NCBI GenBank assembly: GCA_947505055.1
Contig: CANNLO010000250.1
Coordinates: 1-6,919 of the forward strand
Direction: 5' to 3'
Length of the DNA: 6,919 nucleotides
DNA from: Methylococcaceae bacterium
Lineage (GTDB): Bacteria; Pseudomonadota; Gammaproteobacteria; Methylococcales; Methylomonadaceae
Shown here: positions 1-6,864 of the stretch, piece by piece
How the letters are laid out: the number at the start of each line of letters is the position of its first letter
How positions within the stretch are numbered: the first letter of the stretch is position 1
The notes under the pieces: generated by a model
Database searches by the model: none
The model's input: the letters and a program-made list of their open reading frames with translations, nothing else
Told to the model about the DNA's origin: nothing
Made by a program: the position numbers and the translations under genes

Positions 1-29
1 CATTAATTCTATAGATAGCTTATATAAAG

Positions 30-76
30 TTACTAAGGTTTACTATTAGTTACCTATTATTTGCTATACTTGCTTA
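30..76. repeat. 10-base-phased short repeat upstream of the ATPase gene
   Basis: Five related hexamer-like units begin at 30, 40, 50, 61 and 70: TTACTA, TTACTA, TTACCTA, TTGCTA and TTGCTTA. The spacing is almost exactly one helical turn, so the units fall on the same face of the DNA. They overlap the promoter candidate of the ATPase-hsdS operon. A set of regulator contacts or a bent-DNA element are both possible. The region is AT-rich, so chance cannot be excluded. Confidence 0.4.
62..70 (+). promoter_or_regulatory. Candidate extended -10 promoter for the ATPase-hsdS operon
   Basis: TGC followed by TATACT at 65-70 fits an extended -10 element (TGn-TATAAT, five of six matches in the hexamer). 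No good -35 lies 16-18 bases upstream, which is tolerated for extended -10 promoters. Transcription would begin near 77 and give a leader of about 39 bases before the ATG at 116. A purine-rich AAGAGA at 102-107 is a weak Shine-Dalgarno at suitable spacing. This is a prediction by eye only. Confidence 0.4.
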
Positions 77-115
77 TAAACACCGATAACCGTGCACAAA
101 AAAGAGACTTGAGCT

Positions 116-1315
116 ATGGATGAAATACGCAATCCCTTTTCACCGGGTGCTGGCACTCCACCGCCAGAGCTGGCAGGTCGTAATGTCCTACTCGATAGGG
201 TAAAGATACTGTTGGCACGGGTACGCGAGGGGCGACCAGAAAAAAGTGTTTTATTGGTCGGGTTACGTGGGGTGGGGAAAACCGTGCTGCTCAATGAACT
301 GGAGATCCTGGCTGAACAAGCCGGCTATAAAACCATTTTGCTTGAGGCGCATGACAGTAAATCACTGAGCGCCCTGCTTGCGCCGCCCTTGCGTAAATTA
401 CTGCTGTCACTGGATCGCCTTTCAAATGTTAGCGACAAGACGCGGCGTGGTTTGCGAGTGTTAAAAGGTTTTGTCAATGGCGTAAAGCTCACGGTGGGTG
501 ATCTCGAAATTGGTCTGGATATTGAAGCGGAAGCAGGAACAGCAGACAGCGGGGATCTGGAAGCGGATCTGCCCGAACTATTTATCGCCGTGGCTGAAGC
601 CGCGCAAGATAGAAAAATCCCGGTCGCCATTCTGCTAGATGAAATTCAGTACCTATCAGCGAAAGAATTGAGCGCATTGATCATGGCCATGCACAAAATG
701 GCACAGAAGCGACTGCCTCTGGTATTGATAGGTGCCGGGTTGCCAGTATTACCTGGCTTGGCGGGAGAATCAAAATCCTATGCAGAGCGGTTGTTCGATT
801 TTCCCGAACTGGGTCCGTTGCTGGCTGTTGATGCGTGGCATGCTTTGCGCGATCCTGCACAGGACGAAGGGGCTGACTTTACCGACGAAGCTCTGGATGA
901 AATCGTGCGTCTGACCCAAGGTTATCCGTATTTCTTGCAAGAGTGGGGTTATCAATCCTGGAATCATGCGCCGCAGTCACCGATACAATTAGCCGATGTT
1001 CAGCGCGCCACACCTAGAATTATCGAGCGGCTCGATGCCAATTTCTTCCGGGTGCGCTTTGATCGACTCACACCGCGCGAAAAAGATTATTTGCGCGCAC
1101 TGGCTGAATTGGGCGCAGAACCGCAATGCTCTGGCGATATCGCCGCCATATTGGGTGTCAAGGTGCAAGCCGTGGCTCCTCTACGTGACAGCTTGATGAA
1201 AAAGGGCATGATATACAGTCCTGCACACGGCGACACCGCATTTACCGTGCCTTTGTTTGATACCTTCATGAAGCGTGCCATGCCACAATTACCGACCAAG
1301 GGTGGCAAAGCATGA
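116..1315 (+). CDS. P-loop ATPase (AAA/STAND-like) with C-terminal winged-helix region
   Basis: This is a 399-residue cytoplasmic ATPase. The N-terminus carries NPFSPGAG and PPELAGR (residues 6-22), typical of a widespread bacterial 'ATP-binding protein' family. Walker A is GLRGVGKT (49-56) and Walker B is ILLDEIQ (172-178, with D175 and E176). A sensor-like strand, VLIGAGLP, sits at 203-210, and a conserved arginine, R225, lies in SYAERLF. Residues about 316-399 (LTPREKDYL, then a helix-turn-helix-like GDIAAILGVK) look like a winged helix, so DNA binding or protein regulation is plausible. No nuclease, protease or membrane segment is visible. Its role is not known to me. The TGA stop overlaps the hsdS start by ATGA, so translation of the two is probably coupled, which hints at a link to the specificity subunit. 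The length appears full for the family, and the ATG has AAGAGA eight bases upstream. Confidence 0.93.
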   Translation: MDEIRNPFSPGAGTPPPELAGRNVLLDRVKILLARVREGRPEKSVLLVGLRGVGKTVLLNELEILAEQAGYKTILLEAHDSKSLSALLAPPLRKLLLSLDRLSNVSDKTRRGLRVLKGFVNGVKLTVGDLEIGLDIEAEAGTADSGDLEADLPELFIAVAEAAQDRKIPVAILLDEIQYLSAKELSALIMAMHKMAQKRLPLVLIGAGLPVLPGLAGESKSYAERLFDFPELGPLLAVDAWHALRDPAQDEGADFTDEALDEIVRLTQGYPYFLQEWGYQSWNHAPQSPIQLADVQRATPRIIERLDANFFRVRFDRLTPREKDYLRALAELGAEPQCSGDIAAILGVKVQAVAPLRDSLMKKGMIYSPAHGDTAFTVPLFDTFMKRAMPQLPTKGGKA

Positions 1316-3072
1316 GCGCCATTCAGCAACTATTGACCGATCACATCGATATCTGGACAGCCGCCGATACCGAAAAGAAATCAGGACGAGGCAGAAGCTC
1401 AGGCAATGCTGGCAGTGTTTACGGGATTAAGAAACTGCGTGAGTTGATCTTGGAATTGGCAGTGCGTGGTAAGTTGGTGCCGCAAGATGAAAAGGATGAA
1501 CCGGCTAGTGAGTTGTTGAAGAGGATAGCGGCTGAAAAAGTTAAATTGGTGGCTGAGGGTAAGATTAAGAAAAGTAAGCCGTTGGCTGAGATAACGGATG
1601 ATGAAAAGCCGTTTAATGCTCCAACAAATTGGGAATGGGTAAGACTTGTAGTTATTGGTATTACAACTACAGGGAGAACCCCCAGCACGCAAAACTCAAC
1701 TTTATATGATGGGTTGATACCATTTATAGGTCCTGGGCAAATCACATTAACCTGTGAGCTTTTGCCAGCAGACAAGTGGCTTTCTGAGGCAGGACGAAAA
1801 GAAACAACTATAGCAAAGACGGGCGATATTTTAATGGTTTGTATCGGAGGGTCTATCGGCAAATCAGCCATTGCAGATAAAGAAATGGGCTTTAATCAAC
1901 AAATCAATTGTATTAGTCCACTCTACGTAGAAAGCAAGTTTGCACAGATATCAATGATGGCGAATAGCTTTCAATCAAAACTACTTGAGTTTGCAACTGG
2001 TTCTGCAACTCCGATTATCAATAAAACAAAATGGGAAGAACTATTAATCCCCGTGTCTCCATTAGTTGAACAACACCGAATCGTCGCTAAAGTCGATGAA
2101 CTCATGACACTCTGCGACCAATTAGAAAACCAACATAATAACGCCGCAGAAGCCCACGATAAACTCGTCACTCATCTGCTCGGCACACTCACCCAATCAC
2201 AAAATGCCGAAGACTTTAATACCCACTGGCAACGCATCTCTGAGCATTTCGATACCCTGTTTACCACCGAAGCCAGCATCGACGCTCTAAAACAAACCCT
2301 GCTACAACTCGCCGTCATGGGTAAATTGGTCCCTCAAGATCCCAATGATGAACCCGCCAGTGAATTGCTTAAACGGATACAAGCAGAAAAAGCCAAGTTG
2401 ATTGCTGAGGGTAAGATTAAGAAAGATAAACCGCTTGCGATGATGAGTGATGAAGAGAAACCGTTTGAGTTGCCGGTGGGGTGGGAGCCAGTAAGATTAA
2501 ATGAACTATTAAGCAAGATTGGTGCAGGCAGCACGCCGCTTGGTGGTAAACAAGTATATGCAACTACTGGCGTACCTTTTTTACGATCTCAAAATGTTTG
2601 GAATGAAGGATTAAGGCTTGATGATGTAGCCTATATAATTGCAGAAACACATCAAAAAATGTCAGGTACACATGTTAGTAGTTTTGATTTATTGTTTAAT
2701 ATTACAGGGGCTTCAATCGGACGTTGTGCCATTGTTCATGACACTTTTGACACCGGAAATGTCAGTCAACATGTAGTAATTATTCGCTCTGTTTCAAGAG
2801 AAATAATACAGTTTTTACACTTGGTATTAATTTCTAATTATATCCAACAGAAGGTAATGGATGTTCAAGTAGGTGTGTCTCGTGAAGGATTGAGCATAGG
2901 CAAATTAGGTCAATTTATTATTCCTATCCCATCATTATCCGAACAACTTCGTATAGTCGAAAAAGTTGAAAAACTCATGGCAATTTGCGATCAACTAAAA
3001 GCACGCATCACTTCATCTAATCAATTACAACGAAAATTAGCTGATATCGTGATTGAACAAGCGACTAGTTAA
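1312..3072 (+). CDS. hsdS: Type I restriction-modification specificity subunit HsdS
   Basis: This 586-residue protein is the DNA-recognition subunit that, with HsdM (and HsdR for cleavage), defines the bipartite target of a type I enzyme. It has the full two-half layout. A 38-residue leader (IDIWTAADT, then a Gly/Ser-rich linker) precedes conserved region copy 1 (42-112, LAVRGKLVPQD, WEWVRL). TRD1 follows (about 113-252), then a helical spacer starting EQHRIVAKVDELM (253-272 and onward). Copy 2 of the conserved region is at 326-396 (LAVMGKLVPQD), then TRD2 (about 397-543) and a closing helix starting EQLRIVEKVEKLM (544-563). The two conserved copies align without gaps. Start at 1312 is supported by the ATGA overlap with the ATPase gene and a GGGTGG six bases upstream. 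The TRD-coding DNA is AT-richer than the gene before it, as expected for exchangeable modules. The target sequence cannot be deduced. No hsdM or hsdR is present in the window. Confidence 0.96.
   Translation: MSAIQQLLTDHIDIWTAADTEKKSGRGRSSGNAGSVYGIKKLRELILELAVRGKLVPQDEKDEPASELLKRIAAEKVKLVAEGKIKKSKPLAEITDDEKPFNAPTNWEWVRLVVIGITTTGRTPSTQNSTLYDGLIPFIGPGQITLTCELLPADKWLSEAGRKETTIAKTGDILMVCIGGSIGKSAIADKEMGFNQQINCISPLYVESKFAQISMMANSFQSKLLEFATGSATPIINKTKWEELLIPVSPLVEQHRIVAKVDELMTLCDQLENQHNNAAEAHDKLVTHLLGTLTQSQNAEDFNTHWQRISEHFDTLFTTEASIDALKQTLLQLAVMGKLVPQDPNDEPASELLKRIQAEKAKLIAEGKIKKDKPLAMMSDEEKPFELPVGWEPVRLNELLSKIGAGSTPLGGKQVYATTGVPFLRSQNVWNEGLRLDDVAYIIAETHQKMSGTHVSSFDLLFNITGASIGRCAIVHDTFDTGNVSQHVVIIRSVSREIIQFLHLVLISNYIQQKVMDVQVGVSREGLSIGKLGQFIIPIPSLSEQLRIVEKVEKLMAICDQLKARITSSNQLQRKLADIVIEQATS
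1435..1647 (+). repeat. HsdS conserved region, copy 1
   Basis: This encodes residues 42-112 of HsdS and aligns without gaps to residues 326-396. It includes a 21-base stretch (1552-1572) identical to 2404-2424. Such repeats form the helical dimer-like core of HsdS and are sites where TRDs can be exchanged by homologous recombination. Confidence 0.85.
2287..2499 (+). repeat. HsdS conserved region, copy 2
   Basis: This encodes residues 326-396, the second copy of the 71-residue region. Shared runs include GKLVPQD, DEPASELLKRI and AEGKIKK. The 21 bases at 2404-2424 are identical to 1552-1572. Elsewhere the two copies use different synonymous codons, so the duplication is old rather than recent, with local identity possibly kept by recombination. 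Confidence 0.85.
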
Positions 3073-3117
3073 ATAATGAAATCGGTTGATAATTTTAATA
3101 TATCTAAGGTCTTTAAC

Positions 3118-5454
3118 TTACACTCTAACTTTTGCGCGTTGACGTTGTTGTAAACGGTTTTGAATTTGACTGTATAGCTTGGCTTGTTGATTCTCGCGGT
3201 CACGTAAGCAAACTATTAAAGAGTATTTCTCGGTTGTATTGGCAATAACCTCACCCCAAGGATGATCATTTCTAGTAACGACTACGAATAGCTTGTCAGT
3301 TTTTAGTTTGGAATTGTGGTTGATTTGCTTGAATTGCCACGTTGCACTTTGAACCGTACCTTTGCTTCTGAGGCTTTTACTGACACTAGCATTGGGTAAT
3401 TCTTGAATATTTTCAAAGTCTTCCTTGCTGGTCGCCTTATTGAACATTTTAACAGCATGATCAATATCGGATGCAGCAATTAATCGAAAGTCCAAGCGGG
3501 TGGCTTTATAAGTTACGCGAGTTGATCGAACCAGTGGTGTGTGGGCTAGGCTGACAACTATTTCACGACTTCGTCTGCCCGATGAGACAAAATCTTCAGG
3601 TATAAATAATTCATAAAAATGATGCCGCTTATTCTCGATTGAGCCTTCGGCAATTAGGTTTACTTCATTTTCCAATGATTTAAATAATGCTCGCAAATCA
3701 ACATAACCATAGCCCATAACTTTTCTGACAGATTCATGGTCATCAAAAATATCCGACGAAGCATTAGGTATGGCAGCATGGGTTACAATTAAAGCCCGTA
3801 TTAAATTAGAGCTAGCATTTGGATATTCAGATAGAATTTTTCCTGCTATATGGGTAATATGTGGTGCAGCAAAGCTTGTTCCGCATTTAACCCCGAGTAA
3901 TCTTCCTTGTGCAAAGTCTAAGCTTGTCGATAGTTCACCTAAACCATCATCATTTATGATGTTTGCTGCGTTTCGAGCGTTCAAAAACCAATTGCCACCG
4001 AAAGCTACCAATTCGGGCTTTATAGCACCACCCACTGTTGGTCCATGGCGGGTAAAAGGAGAAGGTTGTTCTGCCTTGGCTATAGGCAATTCAGCGGGAT
4101 CATTGGAATATCTTTGAGAATTTCTACTCTCATCAAACCGAGCCAAACTGCCGACGGTTAGGACATTAAGAGCAGTGGCTGGATCAATGATTGCCCAAGC
4201 ATCATCGACTAAATACTTGGGATAGTCCTGCTTCCAAGCTAAACCATCCAATTGTCTTGGCGATACATTTCCAGCTGAAACTATGAATAAAATACCGAAT
4301 TCTCGCGATAATCTGTCCAAGGTGTAAGCTAAACCGCGTACATGTCCCCCGAGATAAGGTTTTCGACTATCACCAAATGAAAGATTGAAAACTTTACAAC
4401 TATATTCATCAATAAAATAGCGAACTGCATTTTCAATGTGGTTTTCAATCAACCCATTATTTTCATCATCTTTATCAAGAATACGACCGCTAAAAAGGCG
4501 CAATTCTGGAATGAATGAACCGGCCTTTATTGATTTGGTCAAGTCGCCATAAAGAGCAATTCCTGCGACATGAGTGCCATGGCCTGTTTCGTCATCTGAC
4601 ATGTGACCGGGTAAAAAACTTTGCGAGTCGCCTATTGCGGGGGCCAGCAAAGGATGTCCGGTTGCTAGGCCACTATCTAAAACTACAACGCCAGGCACAT
4701 TAGGTAACGGTGAGGGAGGTATAGGAAATTGCTGGATATCTAAACCTAAATGCTTTAAATTTAGGCCAAAACGCGGCGGCAAATCAATAATTCGTATATC
4801 GCGATGGTCTAGCAGTTGTTTGGCCTGTGTGCGATTACAACGAACACGATAAATGGTCAGACCTGATTGTTTTACGCTATCAGGTGATTCAATACCATTT
4901 TCTCTTAGCCAGGATTCGAAACGACTTAAAAGTAACTGGCGCTCTTTTGAGTTATCTTCAATTGGCCAAAGCTCAATGTCGAGATAAAAGCTGTCTGTTT
5001 CTGGTAGCCCTTCCTGTTTTAATGACCAGCCGGTTCTATCGTCCGGAGTCCATCTACTCATCCCATGCAATGCATAATACACTTGCTTATTGGTGATAGC
5101 TTCTCCTTGGGCTATTGATGATAATCTGGCTTCGAAAGATTGCAGTGCTGCTTGACTAACAAAAGCAACCACAACCTCTTCGTTCTCTTGACTAACGAAC
5201 TCAATTTCTCCGGAAATTTTTTTCAGTTCGTCGGGGTTGAAACCTTTTTCTACCTGAAAACGAAACAATTTACGGTCATCGAAACCACCAATATCCTGAT
5301 TAGTTTGTTGAATGGTTTCTTGTAGCTGCAAACTTAGAGCTTTAGCATGTGCTGTCGGATCGGCTGGTGGTGTAGGTGGGTGATATGTACCAGACCTCTT
5401 TTCGGTGATTGGCTCTTCACGTTGCAGAGGCAAATGTGGATAACTTGATGTCAT
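3118..5454 (-). CDS. Cytoplasmic subtilisin-like serine protease (S8 family)
   Basis: This is a 778-residue predicted endopeptidase of the S8 (subtilase) family. The triad is complete: D260 in VVVLDSG, H292 in GHGTHVAG and S527 in GTSFAAPH. The oxyanion-hole asparagine is N396 in VSAGN. A long region of about 250 residues precedes the catalytic domain, beginning with a HLPL motif and a proline-rich stretch (26-33). It has no signal peptide or membrane segment, so the enzyme should act inside the cell. Residues about 590-750 form a C-terminal, probably beta-rich extension (RSKGTVQ, LFVVVTRND, YSLIVCLRD) that I recall from the intracellular 'subtilisin-like_2' type of S8 proteins that neighbour AAA ATPases. 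The ATG lies 6 bases after the AAA+ stop codon, with AGGA about 10 bases upstream, so the two genes are almost certainly cotranscribed. The substrate is unknown. Control by the AAA+ partner is an inference. Confidence 0.96.
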   Translation of the reverse strand: MTSSYPHLPLQREEPITEKRSGTYHPPTPPADPTAHAKALSLQLQETIQQTNQDIGGFDDRKLFRFQVEKGFNPDELKKISGEIEFVSQENEEVVVAFVSQAALQSFEARLSSIAQGEAITNKQVYYALHGMSRWTPDDRTGWSLKQEGLPETDSFYLDIELWPIEDNSKERQLLLSRFESWLRENGIESPDSVKQSGLTIYRVRCNRTQAKQLLDHRDIRIIDLPPRFGLNLKHLGLDIQQFPIPPSPLPNVPGVVVLDSGLATGHPLLAPAIGDSQSFLPGHMSDDETGHGTHVAGIALYGDLTKSIKAGSFIPELRLFSGRILDKDDENNGLIENHIENAVRYFIDEYSCKVFNLSFGDSRKPYLGGHVRGLAYTLDRLSREFGILFIVSAGNVSPRQLDGLAWKQDYPKYLVDDAWAIIDPATALNVLTVGSLARFDESRNSQRYSNDPAELPIAKAEQPSPFTRHGPTVGGAIKPELVAFGGNWFLNARNAANIINDDGLGELSTSLDFAQGRLLGVKCGTSFAAPHITHIAGKILSEYPNASSNLIRALIVTHAAIPNASSDIFDDHESVRKVMGYGYVDLRALFKSLENEVNLIAEGSIENKRHHFYELFIPEDFVSSGRRSREIVVSLAHTPLVRSTRVTYKATRLDFRLIAASDIDHAVKMFNKATSKEDFENIQELPNASVSKSLRSKGTVQSATWQFKQINHNSKLKTDKLFVVVTRNDHPWGEVIANTTEKYSLIVCLRDRENQQAKLYSQIQNRLQQRQRAKVRV

Positions 5455-5460
5455 GAATAA

Positions 5461-6459
5461 CTATTCCTGTTTAGCAACTCGACTCCTTCTTGCATCTTCA
5501 CGTCTTAGAGCTGAATGAATGTGGCGTTCTGTTAAAAACTCTTTACCAGATAAAACCTTTTCTTTAATAGCTCTACGTAAAACACGTTCGATATCAGCGT
5601 GAGACATCCCTTTGAATAATCCAGAAATTTTACTGCTGTCGGTTTCAAAGTCCCTACGTATACCTTTAAGTTTTATCGTGAGTAATCGTTTAATCTGTTC
5701 CAAGTTAGGTGCTTCGAAGACTAACACTTCATCGAAGCGCCGCCATATTGCTGAATCCAAAATACCTTCATGATTAGTGGCTGCTATTAATAGACTTTTA
5801 CCGTCATACGCGTCCAACATTTGTAAAAAAGCATTTACAACACGTTTTAACTCCCCATGTTCTGCGCTGTCAGCACGTTCTTTTGCCAGCGCATCAAATT
5901 CGTCAAATAAAACTATCATAGGAACTGCAGCGATAAAGTCGAAAACCTTACGTAGGTTTGCAGCAGTCTCGCCAAGGTATGAAGATATAACACTATCGAT
6001 TCGGACGATAGCCAAAGGCAAACTTAATTCTGCAGCAACAATTTCTGCCGATAGTGTTTTGCCACAACCAGGGGGGCCACAGAAAAGTAGCCTGTCAGAG
6101 GGAAATAAACCATGCGACTTAAGAGTTTCAACACGATGATGTTCCTCTAAGATTTCGTCCAATAGAGAACGGTTGTCATCAGATAAAACTACGTCATCAA
6201 TTCTGCGTAAAGGTTCTTTTATCTGTAAAAGAGCCAAGCCGCGCTCTTTATCTTCAGGTAATTTTGAAAATACAAAACGTTTTGATTGTTCTGAAGAGCT
6301 GCGTCGCCCATAGAGTATTTTCTCTAAATCATTAGCAAGCAAATGATGTTGCTTCTCTCGTTCCTCTTGAATAACTTTTTCTGAAATACGACGGAAAGAT
6401 TCAGAATCGCCCTCAGAGCCTGACTTTATAAGTTGTCTTAGTAATGCTCCGGTTGCCAT
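5461..6459 (-). CDS. Classic-clade AAA+ ATPase, partner of the S8 protease
   Basis: This 332-residue ATPase has one AAA+ module. An N-terminal helical segment (about 1-60, charged, beginning ALLRQLIKSG) is followed by Walker A GPPGCGKT (128-135), a pore-loop-like SSYLGET (159-165), Walker B IVLFDEFDA (182-190, with D186 and E187) and sensor 1 IAATNH (N229). The paired arginines R240 and R241 in WRRFD probably include the arginine finger, and GMSHADIERVLRRA (284-297) is the sensor-2/lid signature of the FtsH/katanin/proteasome-ATPase clade. No protease domain or HbYX-type tail is present. A hexameric, ATP-driven remodelling or gating role is expected from the family. The adjacent protease, 6 bases downstream, is the obvious partner. 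The start at 6459 is fixed by a strong GGAGGA Shine-Dalgarno (6463-6468), and the stop codon of the truncated PIN toxin lies only 16 bases upstream. No function beyond this can be read from the sequence. Confidence 0.96.
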   Translation of the reverse strand: MATGALLRQLIKSGSEGDSESFRRISEKVIQEEREKQHHLLANDLEKILYGRRSSSEQSKRFVFSKLPEDKERGLALLQIKEPLRRIDDVVLSDDNRSLLDEILEEHHRVETLKSHGLFPSDRLLFCGPPGCGKTLSAEIVAAELSLPLAIVRIDSVISSYLGETAANLRKVFDFIAAVPMIVLFDEFDALAKERADSAEHGELKRVVNAFLQMLDAYDGKSLLIAATNHEGILDSAIWRRFDEVLVFEAPNLEQIKRLLTIKLKGIRRDFETDSSKISGLFKGMSHADIERVLRRAIKEKVLSGKEFLTERHIHSALRREDARRSRVAKQE

Positions 6460-6475
6460 AAATCCTCCATTTTCC

Positions 6476-6820
6476 TTAAATTATTTTAATTTCGAAAACT
6501 ATTTTTCTAAATTCTAGATGATATTTGCATAATGGTAACCTCTGTATAATGATTTGTGAAATAAAACAGCGTATCTCCTTAATAAGGAAAGCTGCCGCTT
6601 CATTTTCTGTAAAAGGTAATACACGTACGACAGTGAGCAATTCTTTTAATTGGGCCCTACGTTTTTCAGGGGCTGTTGATTTGGCAATGCCCACTTCAAG
6701 CTCATACAAAACCACCGCTGGCAGTGCTATTTCATGCGGTGGTAAGCTAAATAAATGCTCAGCAACATGACCATTATTTTTAAAAAAATAAATGACGGTA
6801 TTGGTATCTAAAGCGTACAT
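6476..6820 (-). pseudogene. vapC: VapC-family PIN toxin with aberrant C-terminus, probably inactive
   Basis: The reading frame of 114 residues starts at ATG 6820. A TTG one codon further upstream is also possible. The N-terminal part is a clear PIN-domain ribonuclease toxin: LDTNTVIYFFK (4-14, metal ligand D5), then ALPAVVLYELEVGIAKS (32-48, second acidic site around E40-E42) and RRAQLKELLTVVRVLPF (54-70). From about residue 84 (the R of KEIR) the expected continuation, with G-PIGP-D-LIA and the third metal-binding aspartate, is absent. It is replaced by about 30 residues of low-complexity, AT-rich coding ending in EIKII. The last residues (EFRKI) faintly recall the normal family tail, so an internal deletion is an alternative to replacement. 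Active VapC proteins of this type are roughly 130 residues. Lacking a catalytic ligand, this one should not cleave RNA. An antitoxin-like gene end lies upstream on the same strand. Confidence 0.65.
6511..6538 (-). promoter_or_regulatory. Candidate promoter of the AAA+/protease operon
   Basis: On the minus strand a -35-like TTACCA (6533-6538) and a -10-like TAGAAT (6511-6516, five of six matches) are separated by 16 bases. Transcription would start near 6504, giving a leader of about 45 bases before the ATG at 6459. The leader holds a perfect A/T-only inverted repeat, AAATTA (6478-6483) and TAATTT (6487-6492), just ahead of the Shine-Dalgarno. The site lies inside the aberrant 3' part of the vapC-like gene. 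It is predicted by eye only. Confidence 0.35.
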
Positions 6821-6864
6821 CAAAAATTTTCTCTTGTTATATCTTGGCCCTCGCCTTTACGTAA

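Noticed and set aside
2..49. Possible end of an upstream gene at the left edge (frame 2, 15 codons then TAG)
   Set aside because: It is very AT-rich, resembles no known protein tail, and overlaps the phased repeat region, so there is no support for coding.
1419..1871. 150-residue antisense reading frame opposite hsdS
   Set aside because: It is the shadow of the HsdS coding frame, has no recognisable domain and no plausible translation signal. hsdS explains this DNA fully.
1312..3072. Possibility that hsdS is a fusion of two separate half-size genes or a recent duplication
   Set aside because: Full-length HsdS normally has two TRDs with repeated conserved regions, and codon-level divergence between the copies argues against a recent event.
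3770..4117. 115-residue plus-strand reading frame inside the protease gene
   Set aside because: It lies opposite the region coding for the catalytic serine motif of the subtilisin. No family resemblance was seen, so it is treated as a shadow.
3118..5454. Secreted or cell-wall subtilisin
   Set aside because: The N-terminus (MTSSYPHLPLQRE) has no hydrophobic signal segment, and no transmembrane stretch or sorting motif is visible at the C-terminus.
5777..6139. 120-residue plus-strand reading frame opposite the AAA+ gene
   Set aside because: It overlaps the Walker A to sensor 1 coding region on the other strand, and its composition is that of a reverse-strand shadow.
3118..6459. BREX, DISARM or an FtsH/Lon-type protease
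   Set aside because: No Lon-type protease domain, BrxZ/PglZ phosphatase, methylase or helicase is present, and there is no zinc metalloprotease motif in the AAA+ protein. The protease is clearly a subtilase on a separate chain.
6541..6600. Single-base frameshift as the cause of the vapC truncation
   Set aside because: Reading the next frame after the KEIR codons gives AVLF and then a stop after about 15 more residues, without the G-PIGP-D motif, so one frameshift does not restore the family sequence.
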